Assembly: GCA_025352565.1 (NCBI GenBank)
Contig: JANXTF010000128.1
Span: 1 to 64,000, forward strand
Source: Rhodospirillales bacterium
GTDB lineage: Bacteria > Pseudomonadota > Alphaproteobacteria > Acetobacterales > Acetobacteraceae
Length of the DNA: 64,000 nt
Direction of reading: 5' to 3'
Shown: positions 54,745-64,000 of the stretch, piece by piece
How positions within the stretch are numbered: the first letter of the stretch is position 1
How the letters are laid out: every line of letters begins with the position of its first letter
The notes under the pieces: model-generated
Told to the model about the DNA's origin: nothing
Database searches by the model: none
The model's input: the letters and a program-made list of their open reading frames with translations, nothing else
Made by a program: the position numbers and the translations under genes

Positions 54745-55635
54745 CTATGGCCAGCGCGCCTCGGGCGGCAGGCTCATCAGGATCGCTTCCACGTTGCCAC
54801 CGGTCTTGAGGCCGAACAGCGTGCCGCGGTCGTGGATCAGGTTGAATTCGACGTAGCGGCCCCGGCGGATGAGTTGGTGATCGCGGTCGGCCTGCGTCCA
54901 AGGCTCGCGCATCCGGCGGCGAACGATCGCGGGGTAGGCGGCCTCGAATGCGCGGCCGACATCCTGGGTGAAGGCGAAGCCGGCGCCAGCGTCCGATTCA
55001 AGGTGGTCGTAGAAAATGCCGCCTGCGCCACGTGGCTCGTTGCGGTGGGACAGGAAGAAGTAGCGGTCGCACCATGCCTTGAACTTCGGATAATACTCCG
55101 GGTCGTGCTTGTCGCAGGCCGCCTGCAACCCGGCGTGGAAGCTCGCGGCATCCGCCACGGCCTCCGGCGCGTCGAGTCGCATCGGCGTGAGATCGCCCCC
55201 GCCGCCGAACCAGCCCTTCGTGGTGACCAGCATCCGCGTGTTGAAATGCGCCGCCGGAACGCGCGGACTCGCCATGTGGGCCACGACCGAAATGCCGCTG
55301 GCCCAGAAGCGCGGGTCCTCCGCGGCACCGGGGATTTGCGCGCGGAAATCGGGGCTGAACTCGCCCCACACGGTCGAGACGTTGACGCCCACCTTCTCGA
55401 AGACCCGCCCGTGCATGAGGCTGATGACCCCTCCCCCACCCGGCGCGCCGTCCTCGGTGGGGCGTTGCCAGGGGCTGCGGACGAAGCGGCCGGCGGGCAT
55501 GTCGCCGCCGAAGACGTCCTCGATCGCCTCGAACGCGGAGCACAGGCTGTCGCGCAGCCCCTCGAACCAGGCGCGCGCATCGGGCTTCAGCGACGCATGA
55601 GTGACGTGGATCGCGGGGTCGGTATCTTGCGGCAT
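54745..55635 (-). CDS. hemF: Oxygen-dependent coproporphyrinogen III oxidase
   Basis: Heme synthesis enzyme that oxidatively decarboxylates two propionates using oxygen. 296 residues. Family blocks visible: [40 protein letters not shown] and the C-terminal [21 protein letters not shown] at 55635 overlaps nothing and is divergent from petA, so heme supply and the heme-containing bc1 complex share a control region. Confidence 0.94.
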   Translation of the reverse strand: MPQDTDPAIHVTHASLKPDARAWFEGLRDSLCSAFEAIEDVFGGDMPAGRFVRSPWQRPTEDGAPGGGGVISLMHGRVFEKVGVNVSTVWGEFSPDFRAQIPGAAEDPRFWASGISVVAHMASPRVPAAHFNTRMLVTTKGWFGGGGDLTPMRLDAPEAVADAASFHAGLQAACDKHDPEYYPKFKAWCDRYFFLSHRNEPRGAGGIFYDHLESDAGAGFAFTQDVGRAFEAAYPAIVRRRMREPWTQADRDHQLIRRGRYVEFNLIHDRGTLFGLKTGGNVEAILMSLPPEARWP

Positions 55636-55722
55636 GGGCGAGCGGCCTAAATGGGCATGTTGCAGGGGCGAACACCGGCACTTATAGATGACCCGGCTTG
55701 AACGAAAAGGATTGCCGCCACG

Positions 55723-56289
55723 ATGTCTGCGAGCACGCACGATGCACCAATGGGAGCCCCCCACGGCGAGGACATCGGCAAACGGGACTTCCTGAAGCTG
55801 ATCGCCGGCGCCGGTGCCGCCGTGGGCCTGGGCGCCCTGGCCTGGCCGCTGATCGACAGCATGAACCCGTCATCCGATGTGCTGGCGCTGTCGTCGGTCG
55901 AGCTGGATATCGCGCCGATCCCGGAGGGCTCGGGCATCACCATCGTCTGGCGCGGCAAGCCGATCTTCGTCCGCCACCGCACGGCCGCCGAGATCAAGTC
56001 CGCGCGGGACGTGAAGCTGACCGAGCTGACCGAGCCGGCGGCCGACAAGGACCGCGTGAAGGCGGGTCACGAGGCGTGGCTGGTGGTGATCGGCATCTGC
56101 ACCCATCTCGGCTGCGTGCCGCTGGGCAACAAGCCGACCGATTCGCGCGGCGATTTCGGCGGCTGGCTGTGCCCGTGCCATGGCAGCCAGTACGATACGT
56201 CGGGCCGAGTCCGGCGCGGCCCGGCGCCGATCAATCTGCCGCTGCCCCCTTACGCGTTCACCAGCGATACCAAGATCAAGATCGGCTGA
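55723..56289 (+). CDS. petA: Rieske iron-sulfur protein of the bc1 complex
   Basis: 188 residues. Twin-arginine-like start region and a single membrane anchor ([20 protein letters not shown], about 25-44), then the Rieske cluster ligands in CTHLGC and CPCHGSQYD. Accepts electrons from ubiquinol on the periplasmic side and passes them to cytochrome c1. First gene of petABC. Confidence 0.95.
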   Translation: MSASTHDAPMGAPHGEDIGKRDFLKLIAGAGAAVGLGALAWPLIDSMNPSSDVLALSSVELDIAPIPEGSGITIVWRGKPIFVRHRTAAEIKSARDVKLTELTEPAADKDRVKAGHEAWLVVIGICTHLGCVPLGNKPTDSRGDFGGWLCPCHGSQYDTSGRVRRGPAPINLPLPPYAFTSDTKIKIG

Positions 56290-56324
56290 CGCCGACTTTT
56301 CAGATCTCCTTCCGGAGCGCCCCC

Positions 56325-57596
56325 ATGCCTGGCCTGCACAAGAGCGAATTCACCAACCCCGTCGTCAACTGGATCGACACGCGGCTTCCCGTGTTCACCA
56401 TGCTGACGAAAGAATACGCGGTGTTCCCGACGCCGCGTAACTTCAACTATTTCTGGAATTTCGGCGCGCTGGCCATGATCAACCTCATGATCATGATCGC
56501 CACCGGCATCTTCCTGGCGATGAACTACACGCCTAATACTTTGATGGCGTTCGACAGCGTCGAGCGCATCATGCGCGACGTGAATTATGGCTGGCTGCTG
56601 CGCTACGTGCATGCCAACGGTGCCTCGATGTTCTTCGTCGTGGTCTATATCCACATGTTCCGCAGCCTGTACTACGGCTCCTACAAGGCGCCGCGCGAGC
56701 TGCTGTGGATGCTGGGCGTGGTGATCCTGCTTCTGATGATGGCGACCGCGTTCATGGGCTACGTGCTGCCCTGGGGACAGATGTCCTATTGGGGTGCGAC
56801 CGTCATCACCAACCTGTTTTCCGCCATACCCCTCGTTGGCGACAGCATCGTGACCTTCCTGTGGGGCGGCTTCTCGGTCGACAACGCGACACTGAACCGC
56901 TTCTTCAGCCTGCATTATCTGCTGCCCTTCGTGATCACGGGCGTGGTGTTCCTGCACATCGTGGCGCTGCATATCACCGGCTCGAACAATCCGCTCGGCA
57001 TCGACCCCAAGGGGCCGCAGGACACGCTGCCGTTCCATCCTTACTACACCATCAAGGACAGCGTCGGCATCGGCGTTTATCTGATCGTGTTCGCGGTTCT
57101 GGTGTTCTTCGCGCCCAACTTCCTGGGCCACGTGGACAACTACGTGCCGGCCAACCCGCTGGTGACGCCGGCCGACGTGGTGCCCGAATGGTACTTCCTG
57201 CCGTTCTACGCCATCCTGCGCTCGGTCCCGTCAAAGCTCGGCGGCGTGACGCTGATGTTCGGCGCCATCGCGGTGCTGTTCGTGCTGCCCTGGCTCGACA
57301 CCAGCCCGATCCGCAGCGCCCGCTTCCGGCCGATCTACCGCCAGCTGATCTTTGTGCTGGTGGCCGCGATCATCGTGCTCGGCATGGTCGGCGGGCACCC
57401 CCCGCAGGGCATCTGGGTGGTGCTCGGCCGCATCGCGACCGCTTACTACTTCCTGCACTTCTTGGTGATCCTGCCGCTGCTCGGCAAGCTGGAGCGTCCG
57501 CTGCCGCTGCCCGAGAGCATCAGCAGCCCGGTGATCCGCAAGGGCGGCGGCCCGCTCCCATATGGGGCCGCGGCCGCGCCCATGGAGAAGAACTGA
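56325..57596 (+). CDS. petB: Cytochrome b of the bc1 complex
   Basis: 423 residues, eight membrane segments. The four heme-binding His residues lie in [17 protein letters not shown] and [21 protein letters not shown], and the quinol-site PEWYF is near residue 287. Follows petA after 35 bases and overlaps petC (TGATG). Confidence 0.95.
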   Translation: MPGLHKSEFTNPVVNWIDTRLPVFTMLTKEYAVFPTPRNFNYFWNFGALAMINLMIMIATGIFLAMNYTPNTLMAFDSVERIMRDVNYGWLLRYVHANGASMFFVVVYIHMFRSLYYGSYKAPRELLWMLGVVILLLMMATAFMGYVLPWGQMSYWGATVITNLFSAIPLVGDSIVTFLWGGFSVDNATLNRFFSLHYLLPFVITGVVFLHIVALHITGSNNPLGIDPKGPQDTLPFHPYYTIKDSVGIGVYLIVFAVLVFFAPNFLGHVDNYVPANPLVTPADVVPEWYFLPFYAILRSVPSKLGGVTLMFGAIAVLFVLPWLDTSPIRSARFRPIYRQLIFVLVAAIIVLGMVGGHPPQGIWVVLGRIATAYYFLHFLVILPLLGKLERPLPLPESISSPVIRKGGGPLPYGAAAAPMEKN

Positions 57597-58351
57597 TGCG
57601 CCTCGCCTCTCTTGCCGTTCTGGGCGCGCTCGCGCTCTGCACGGCTGCGCCCGCTTTCGCCGAAGACGAGATCAAGCTGCCGGAGCAGATCTGGAGCTTC
57701 GACGGGGCGTTCGGCACCTATAACCGCGCCTCGGCGCAGCGCGGGTTCCAAGTCTATAAGGAGGTCTGCTCGGCCTGCCACTCGATCAAGGAGGGCTATT
57801 ACCGGAACCTGACCGGGATCGGGCTGTCCGAGGAGCAGATCAAGGCGATCGCGGCCAGCGTCACGATCCCAACGTTGAACGATGACGGCCAGCCGGCCGA
57901 GCGCCCAGGGCTTCCCAGCGACCATTTTCGCTCGCCGTTCCCCAACGAGCGTGCCGCCCGCGCGGCAAACAACGGCGCGCTGCCGCCGGATCAGTCGGTG
58001 ATCGAGAAGGCCCGCGAGGGAGGCGCGGATTACATCCACGCCCTGCTGACCGGCTACGCCGAACCGCCGGCCGACATGAAGATGGCCGCCGGGATGAACT
58101 ACAACAAATACTTCCCCGGCCATCAGATCGCCATGGCGCAGCCGATCCATGACGGCCAGGTGACGTATTCGGACGGCACGACGGCGACCGTCGAGCAGAT
58201 GGCGCTGGACGTGACGACGTTCCTGAGCTTCATCGCCAATCCGGAAATGGAGCAGCGTAAGCAGATGGGCGTGAAGATCGTGATCTTCCTGGCCCTGCTC
58301 ACCGGCGTCACCTACGTGGTAAAGCGACGCGTCTGGTCCGACGTTCACTGA
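57596..58351 (+). CDS. petC: Cytochrome c1 of the bc1 complex
   Basis: 251 residues. Signal peptide [22 protein letters not shown], heme c site CSACH near residues 58-62, the axial Met region (MKMAAGMNYNKYFPG) and a C-terminal membrane anchor (IVIFLALLTGVTYVV). Completes the bc1 operon. mtnP follows after only 4 bases and is probably co-transcribed. Confidence 0.95.
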   Translation: MRLASLAVLGALALCTAAPAFAEDEIKLPEQIWSFDGAFGTYNRASAQRGFQVYKEVCSACHSIKEGYYRNLTGIGLSEEQIKAIAASVTIPTLNDDGQPAERPGLPSDHFRSPFPNERAARAANNGALPPDQSVIEKAREGGADYIHALLTGYAEPPADMKMAAGMNYNKYFPGHQIAMAQPIHDGQVTYSDGTTATVEQMALDVTTFLSFIANPEMEQRKQMGVKIVIFLALLTGVTYVVKRRVWSDVH

Positions 58352-58355
58352 CGCC

Positions 58356-59237
<882 letters not shown>

Positions 59238-59321
59238 AGGCCGCGGCAACGACCGCACCCGGTCTCCCCAGCGGCGCCTGGCTTTAAACCATGCACGAAG
59301 GCCGGCCCCCTCCACCGCGTG

Positions 59322-60338
59322 CTACAAGATCGGCAGAAACCGCGTGTCGATGATGGTGGCGGGATCGATGTGCTGCTTCACAAGCCCCTGTTCCTCGAAC
59401 CAGGCAACCTGGCGGCTTACGTCGGCCACGTCGAGCGCGGCGCCGACATCGTACCATCCGACCCCGTCGCGTATCTTGTCGGCGGCCTTGGGGTCGCCGG
59501 TGAACACGTATTTCTCGATGGCAGGGATCGCGGCGTCGGTCGCGGCGTCATAGATCGGTTTGCCGGCGGCAGAGAACCGCAGGAAGGCCGCGCGATATGT
59601 CGCCACGCCGCGCTGGTAGCCGGCGCAGAATTTCCGCAACGCGTCGGGTCTCTTGGCAATCATGTCCCCGGTGGTGAACAGCGCGGTGAGCTGATAGGGG
59701 ACCACGTCGCCCACCCAGGCGATGATGCGCGCCTCGCCGCTGGCCTCGAGCCCGCGTGCCTGGGATGCCACCGCCATGGTTGCGTCAACCTGACCGCTGC
59801 GGACGGCGGCGATCATGTTTGTCACCTGCTGCACCGGGCGCAGCGTCACCGACTTCATGTCAAACCCGGAGGTCTGCGCGATGCGGCCGAGCATGTAGTG
59901 AAACGACGAACCATACTGGGTGATCGCGAAGCTGCTGCCGGGCAGCTTGTCGAGCGACGTCAGCCCGGCGTCGAACGCCTTGCGCGAAACCAGCAAGGCG
60001 GTGCCCTCGAATCCTTTCTGTTCGTGCAGCCCGCCGCCGATGACCTTCAATTCGCCCTTGCCGGCCAGGCTGAAGAAGCCACCGGTCAGGGCGGTGATGC
60101 CGACATCGATGTCGCCCGACACGGCCGCGGCGGCGATCGGCTGGGCGGCGTCGAAGAAGCGGAACTGCACCTCGATACCGGCGTCGCGGAAGAAGCCCAG
60201 TTCTTGCGCCATGTAGATCGGCGCGGGCGAAAGGGTGTGGAGCAATCCGAGGCGGATCGCTTCCGCGGCGCGAGCGGGGCGCACCGCTGAAGCCGCGGCC
60301 AAAAGTGTCAAGCCGGACCGGCGGGTGATGATGTTCAT
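59322..60338 (-). CDS. TauA/NMT1-type periplasmic binding protein
   Basis: 338 residues. A signal with twin arginines (MNIITRRSGLTLLAAASAVRP) and the NMT1/SsuA-type opening IRLGLLHTLSPAPIYMAQEL then GFFRDAGIEVQFRFFDAAQ. This fold normally serves NitT/TauT importers, yet the gene lies directly downstream of Liv-type transporter genes on the same strand and no matching permease or ATPase is next to it. It may be the ligand-binding part of the Liv complex, or an orphan. Ligand unknown. Confidence 0.85.
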   Translation of the reverse strand: MNIITRRSGLTLLAAASAVRPARAAEAIRLGLLHTLSPAPIYMAQELGFFRDAGIEVQFRFFDAAQPIAAAAVSGDIDVGITALTGGFFSLAGKGELKVIGGGLHEQKGFEGTALLVSRKAFDAGLTSLDKLPGSSFAITQYGSSFHYMLGRIAQTSGFDMKSVTLRPVQQVTNMIAAVRSGQVDATMAVASQARGLEASGEARIIAWVGDVVPYQLTALFTTGDMIAKRPDALRKFCAGYQRGVATYRAAFLRFSAAGKPIYDAATDAAIPAIEKYVFTGDPKAADKIRDGVGWYDVGAALDVADVSRQVAWFEEQGLVKQHIDPATIIDTRFLPIL

Positions 60339-60397
60339 TGACGTGACCCTCCCATGGGTTTCGTTCATCAATGCCACAGACGCCGCCTGTGGAGAAG

Positions 60398-61135
60398 CTA
60401 CGCCGGCGCCACCTGCATCTCGCCCAGATAGGCCTCCTTGATCGCCGGATTCTCCCGCAATTCGGCGGCCGTGCCGGACAGCACGACGTGGCCGGTCTGT
60501 AGAACATAGGCCCGGTGCGCGATTGACAGCGCCATGGCGGCATTCTGCTCGACCATGAAGATCGTGGTGCCCTGGCGGTTTATTTCCACGATGATATCGA
60601 ACACCTGCTCCACATACAGCGGTGACAAGCCCATCGAGGGCTCGTCCATGCAGATCAACCGGGGCCGCGCCATCAGCGCGCGTCCGATGGCCACCATCTG
60701 CTGCTCGCCGCCGGACAGCGTGCCGGCGAGTTGCGAGCGGCGTTCCTTCACGCGCGGGAACAGACCGTAGACGCGGTCGAGGTCGTCGGCGAATTGTGCG
60801 TCGCGCTTCTGGGTGTAGGCGCCCATCTCCAGATTCTCGTAGATGGTCATGCGCGGGAACAGCCGCCGCGCCTCCAGCACCGGCGCGATGCCGCGCCGCA
60901 CGCGCTCGCTGGTGGACAGGCGCTGGATCTCCTGGCCGTCGAAGGCGACGCTGCCGGTGGTCGGGCGCACGATACCCATGATGGTTTTCATGGTGGTGGA
61001 TTTGCCGGACGCATTGCCGCCGAGCAGCGAGACGATCTCGCCGCGGCCGATGGTGTAGTTCACGCCCTTCAGCACATGCAGGTCGCCATAATGCGTGTTC
61101 ACGTCGCGGAACGACAGGAGCGTGTCAGGCTGCAT
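60398..61135 (-). CDS. livF: Branched-chain-type ABC transporter ATPase LivF
   Basis: 245 residues. Walker A LGGNASGKST near residue 38, signature LSGGEQQMV near 142 and Walker B LICMDEPSMGLSPLY near 162, the MGLSPLY form marking LivF. ATG at 61135 lies inside the last 11 bases of the fused livMG gene. One of two ATPase domains of the importer, the other being fused to LivM. Confidence 0.93.
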   Translation of the reverse strand: MQPDTLLSFRDVNTHYGDLHVLKGVNYTIGRGEIVSLLGGNASGKSTTMKTIMGIVRPTTGSVAFDGQEIQRLSTSERVRRGIAPVLEARRLFPRMTIYENLEMGAYTQKRDAQFADDLDRVYGLFPRVKERRSQLAGTLSGGEQQMVAIGRALMARPRLICMDEPSMGLSPLYVEQVFDIIVEINRQGTTIFMVEQNAAMALSIAHRAYVLQTGHVVLSGTAAELRENPAIKEAYLGEMQVAPA

Positions 61136-63134
61136 TCGCCGCCTCCCCTGCCGCCCGGCCGAGATAGGCGCGGAGCACTTCCTCGTTGCGTCGCACCTCC
61201 TCCGGCCGGCCTTCGGTGATCTTGTCGCCATGGTCGAGCACGATGACCGTATCCGCGAGCCGTGTGACCACATCGAGCTTGTGCTCGATCAGCAGGATGG
61301 TGAGCCCAAGGTTGTTCAGGCTTTTGATCTGTTCGGCGAGTTCCAGGGTTTCCGCCGGATTCATGCCGGCGGTGGGTTCGTCGAGAAGGAGTATCTTGGG
61401 CTGGGAGGCGAGTGCCCTGGCAATCTCGACCCTGCGGCGGTTGGCGTAGGAAAGCGCGCTGACCATCTGGTTCGCGCGCGGTGTCAGGCGGTTGCCGAAC
61501 AAAGCGATGATGTTCAGCGCCCAGTCGCGCGCACGTGCCTCCTCCGCGCGCACCCAGGCCAGGCGAAGCACCGCGCCGAACGGGCCTGTGCGGAGGCGCG
61601 CATGCTGGCCAACCAGCACGTTCTCCAGCACTGTGAGGTTGGGGAACAGCCGGATGTTCTGGAAGGTACGCGCGACGCCAACCTTCAGGATGTCATGCGG
61701 TGCCAGGCCGATCAGTTCGCGGCCATGGAATTTGATGCTGCCGCCATCGGCCGGCGTGAGGCCGGTGATGACGTTGAACAAGGTGGACTTGCCCGAACCG
61801 TTCGGCCCGATCACTGCCACAACGCCACCCGCGGGCACGGTGATGTCCACCTTGTTGAGCGCGGTGAGCCCGCCGAAGCGGACGATGACGCCGCGCACGT
61901 CAAGCGCGTTGCCCGTTTCGCGATCCTGGGTGCCAAGAGCTTCCAATCCGGTGAAACCACCGCGCCGCACCACGGCATGTTGCGCGTCGAGGCTGAGCGC
62001 GGCGGTCTTGCGGGTGGCGGGAATGAGACCCTCGCGGCGGAACAACATCATCACCACAAGGATGATGCCGAAGATCAACTCGATGCTCTCCACCAGATCG
62101 ACGCGGCCGAGCGCCCCGATTCCGGTCAGTTCGCCGAGCGCGTGGATCCATTGCGTGAGATCCTGGAGGAACCATGATTGCAGCAGTTGCAGGATCGCGG
62201 CACCCAGCACCACGCCCCACACGCTGCCCATGCCGCCGAGCACGACCATGACCAGGATCATGGTGGAGACCGGGAAGCCGAACATCTCGGGTGTCGCGGT
62301 CTGCAGCTTGGCCACGAAGAACACGCCCGTCATGCCGGCGAAGGCCGCACCGATGGCAAACGCAAGCAGCTTGAAGCGCATGACGTTGACGCCCATCGCG
62401 CTTGCCGCGACCTCGTCCTCGCGGATCGACATCCAGGCACGCCCGATGCGGCTGTCGCGCAGGCGGATGGAGACGAAGATCAGCAGCGCCACCATCGCCA
62501 TGCCGACATAGTAGTACGGCGTCGCGCTGACGCCGAAGCTGGTGCCGAACAGGCGCGGCGCCTGCACGCCGTTGAGCCCGGCCGCGCCGTTGGTCACCTT
62601 GTCCATGTTGCGGGCCACGATCGGCACGATCTCGCCGAAGCCCAATGTCACGATGGCGAGGTAGTCGCCGCGCAGCCGCAATGTCGGTGCGCCGAACAGC
62701 ACGCCGAAGAAGGCCGCGACGACGGCAGCCGTCGGCAGCGCGATCCAGAAGGACAGCGTGAAATGCACGAGGTCCGGGCCGCCTTGGTTGATCTTCTCGA
62801 CGAGCCCCACGAACGCCAGAGGGTCCCAGAACGAGGTCCATGGCGGCATCACCTGGAACGCGGTGAAGATGCCGTAATAATAGGCGCCGATGGCGAAGAA
62901 CGCGGCGTAGCCGAGGTCGAGCAGTCCAGCGAACCCGACTACGATGTTCAGGCCGAGCGCCAGCGTCGCGTAGGCGCTGGCATTGGCCATGCTGTCAATG
63001 TCGGCGTCGTTGTCGTGCAGCACCGGAAACAGCAAAATGAACAGCGTCAGCAGCCCGACCCCGATCTGCTTGCGGCGAGCGAACGGCAGCGCCATGAACG
63101 GGCGGGCGAGGCGCGCGGCGGCAAGTGAGACCAT
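61125..63134 (-). CDS. Fused LivM permease - LivG ATPase
   Basis: 669 residues in one frame. Part 1 (about 1-370) is a LivM permease with eight or more membrane segments and the GGMGSVWGVVLGA motif; a linker of about 40 residues follows; part 2 (about 415-669) is a LivG ATPase with Walker A GPNGSGKST, RTFQNIRLFPNLTVLENVLV, and Walker B LLLDEPTAGMNP. Usually livM and livG are separate. The chain is intact, so this is a gene fusion, not a frameshift. Ligands of the family include branched amino acids, amides and aromatic acids. Confidence 0.92.
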   Translation of the reverse strand: MVSLAAARLARPFMALPFARRKQIGVGLLTLFILLFPVLHDNDADIDSMANASAYATLALGLNIVVGFAGLLDLGYAAFFAIGAYYYGIFTAFQVMPPWTSFWDPLAFVGLVEKINQGGPDLVHFTLSFWIALPTAAVVAAFFGVLFGAPTLRLRGDYLAIVTLGFGEIVPIVARNMDKVTNGAAGLNGVQAPRLFGTSFGVSATPYYYVGMAMVALLIFVSIRLRDSRIGRAWMSIREDEVAASAMGVNVMRFKLLAFAIGAAFAGMTGVFFVAKLQTATPEMFGFPVSTMILVMVVLGGMGSVWGVVLGAAILQLLQSWFLQDLTQWIHALGELTGIGALGRVDLVESIELIFGIILVVMMLFRREGLIPATRKTAALSLDAQHAVVRRGGFTGLEALGTQDRETGNALDVRGVIVRFGGLTALNKVDITVPAGGVVAVIGPNGSGKSTLFNVITGLTPADGGSIKFHGRELIGLAPHDILKVGVARTFQNIRLFPNLTVLENVLVGQHARLRTGPFGAVLRLAWVRAEEARARDWALNIIALFGNRLTPRANQMVSALSYANRRRVEIARALASQPKILLLDEPTAGMNPAETLELAEQIKSLNNLGLTILLIEHKLDVVTRLADTVIVLDHGDKITEGRPEEVRRNEEVLRAYLGRAAGEAANAA

Positions 63135-63142
63135 GTGCGCTC

Positions 63143-64000
63143 CTAGCTTTTGTTGGGGGCCACGCGGCCGAGCAGGCCCGACGGTCGGAACACCAGCACG
63201 AGCACGAGGATCGAGAAGATGATGACGTCGGTCCAGCCGGTCGCGATCATCTGCCCGCTGACCGCCTCGATCAGGCCGATGATGACGCCGCCGAGCATCG
63301 CCCCTGGCACGTTGCCGATGCCGCCGAGCACGGCGGCGGTGAAGGCGCGGAGCCCCGCGTTGAAGCCGACGATGAAGCTCGTGAAATTATAGTACAGCCC
63401 GAAAATCATGCCTCCTGCGCCGGCGAGGGCCGAGCCCAGGAAAAACGCCGTCATGATGACGCGATCGACCTCGACGCCCATCATCCGCGCGGCCTCGGGG
63501 TCTTGCGCCGTCGCGCGCATCGCTTTGCCGAGGCGGGTGTACTGAACGAAATAGGTGAGGCCACCCATGAGCAGAAGCGCGATCACCCAGATCAGCACCT
63601 CGCGCAGCCGCAACACCGCGCCGCCGATGGCCCACTGGATCGGGGGCAGCGGATTGGGGAAATTCTTGGCGTCCGCGCCGATGGTGAGCAGCACGATGTT
63701 GAACAGGATGTAGGACACGCCGATCGTGGTGATCATCGCCGCCGGACCCTTCACCCCCCGCAAGGGCCGCAGCAGAAAGCGGTAAATCAGCACGCCCAGC
63801 GTGCCGGTGAACATCGTCGTGGCCAAAAACGCCACGAAGAGAACGCCGACCAACGGAAAGCCGCTCATCACCGTCTGCTGCCCGACCACGCCCATCGCCT
63901 CGAGCGCCATCAGCGCCACGAAGCTGCCCACCATGAAGATGTTGAAGTGGGAGAAGTTGATGAGTTCGAGAATACCGTAGACCAGCGTGAAGCCGAGGGC
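63143..64000 (-). CDS. livH: Branched-chain-type ABC transporter permease LivH (5' end outside)
   Basis: 285 residues visible; the frame is open through base 64000, so the start lies beyond the window. The N-terminal part seen reads TLVYGILELINFSHFN, the usual LivH first segment, and the cytoplasmic loop has RATAQDPEAARMMGV, the EAA-type ATPase contact. Ends 8 bases before the fused livMG, so the order is livH-livMG-livF-binding protein. Confidence 0.92.
   Translation of the reverse strand, partial: ALGFTLVYGILELINFSHFNIFMVGSFVALMALEAMGVVGQQTVMSGFPLVGVLFVAFLATTMFTGTLGVLIYRFLLRPLRGVKGPAAMITTIGVSYILFNIVLLTIGADAKNFPNPLPPIQWAIGGAVLRLREVLIWVIALLLMGGLTYFVQYTRLGKAMRATAQDPEAARMMGVEVDRVIMTAFFLGSALAGAGGMIFGLYYNFTSFIVGFNAGLRAFTAAVLGGIGNVPGAMLGGVIIGLIEAVSGQMIATGWTDVIIFSILVLVLVFRPSGLLGRVAPNKS

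Noticed and set aside
59238-59321. Possible terminator between mtnP and the binding protein gene
   Set aside because: No stable, symmetrical stem found by eye.

Overview
The window is 64 kb of very GC-rich, densely packed bacterial DNA. Gene content and order point to an alphaproteobacterium, most likely Rhodospirillales/Acetobacteraceae. The markers are prfA-prmC-DUF4167, a nifR3(dusB)-ntrB-ntrC-ntrY-ntrX cluster beside a fused ispDF, petABC for a proteobacterial bc1 complex, a ChpT-like phosphotransferase, DUF1178 beside grxC and comF, and an Atm1-type exporter. The family-level placement is inferred from gene order and protein style, not from a marker-gene tree. I see no rRNA, tRNA, CRISPR array, IS element or prophage.

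Layout. 1-0.8 kb: two diverged copies of the 3' part of prfA joined head to head, either a chimera or an inverted duplication. 0.8-3.1 kb: prmC, a DUF4167 protein and a 3-methyladenine DNA glycosylase. 3.1-7.2 kb: a NitT/TauT-type ABC importer with an SDR and an EthD-like protein. 7.3-10.4 kb: dapA, smpB, a tandem pair of secreted alpha/beta hydrolases and the stub of a flavin reductase gene. 10.5-25.5 kb: fourteen minus-strand genes, mostly coupled by 4-base start/stop overlaps. Read in transcription order these are Nudix, AlaX-like editing protein, sulfurtransferase, metC, hisI, lpxB, ligase-associated helicase, pdeM, then photolyase, flavin oxidoreductase, DUF1365, cyclopropane-type methyltransferase, GPH-family transporter and PPP-type phosphatase. 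The last six resemble a light/singlet-oxygen response and membrane-lipid modification module.

25.6-32.3 kb: an XRE regulator divergent from a giant indolepyruvate oxidoreductase, with a near-perfect 19-bp palindrome in the shared promoter region, then a DoxD-like membrane protein, a nucleoside phosphorylase and a DUF4743 Nudix enzyme. 32.4-38.8 kb: Atm1-type exporter, small hypothetical protein, ChpT-like protein, DUF3553, moaA, a secreted transglutaminase-like protein and a tiny lipoprotein. 38.8-45.5 kb: a BioC/NDUFAF5-like methyltransferase, a thiol dioxygenase plus a four-domain rhodanese protein, comF, grxC, DUF1178, a tartrate-dehydrogenase-like enzyme and DUF1028. 45.6-54.3 kb: the nitrogen regulatory cluster and ispDF. 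54.3-59.2 kb: a YXWGXW lipoprotein, hemF, petABC and mtnP. 59.3-64 kb: a branched-chain-amino-acid-type (Liv) ABC importer with a fused LivM-LivG polypeptide and a TauA/NMT1-type binding protein instead of a LivK; livH runs off the right edge.

Much of the window is core chromosome. The parts that stand out are the inverted prfA junction, the photolyase-to-phosphatase operon, the hydrolase with Asp in place of the nucleophilic Ser, the XRE/oxidoreductase control region, the thiol dioxygenase/multi-rhodanese insertion, and the hybrid Liv transporter.
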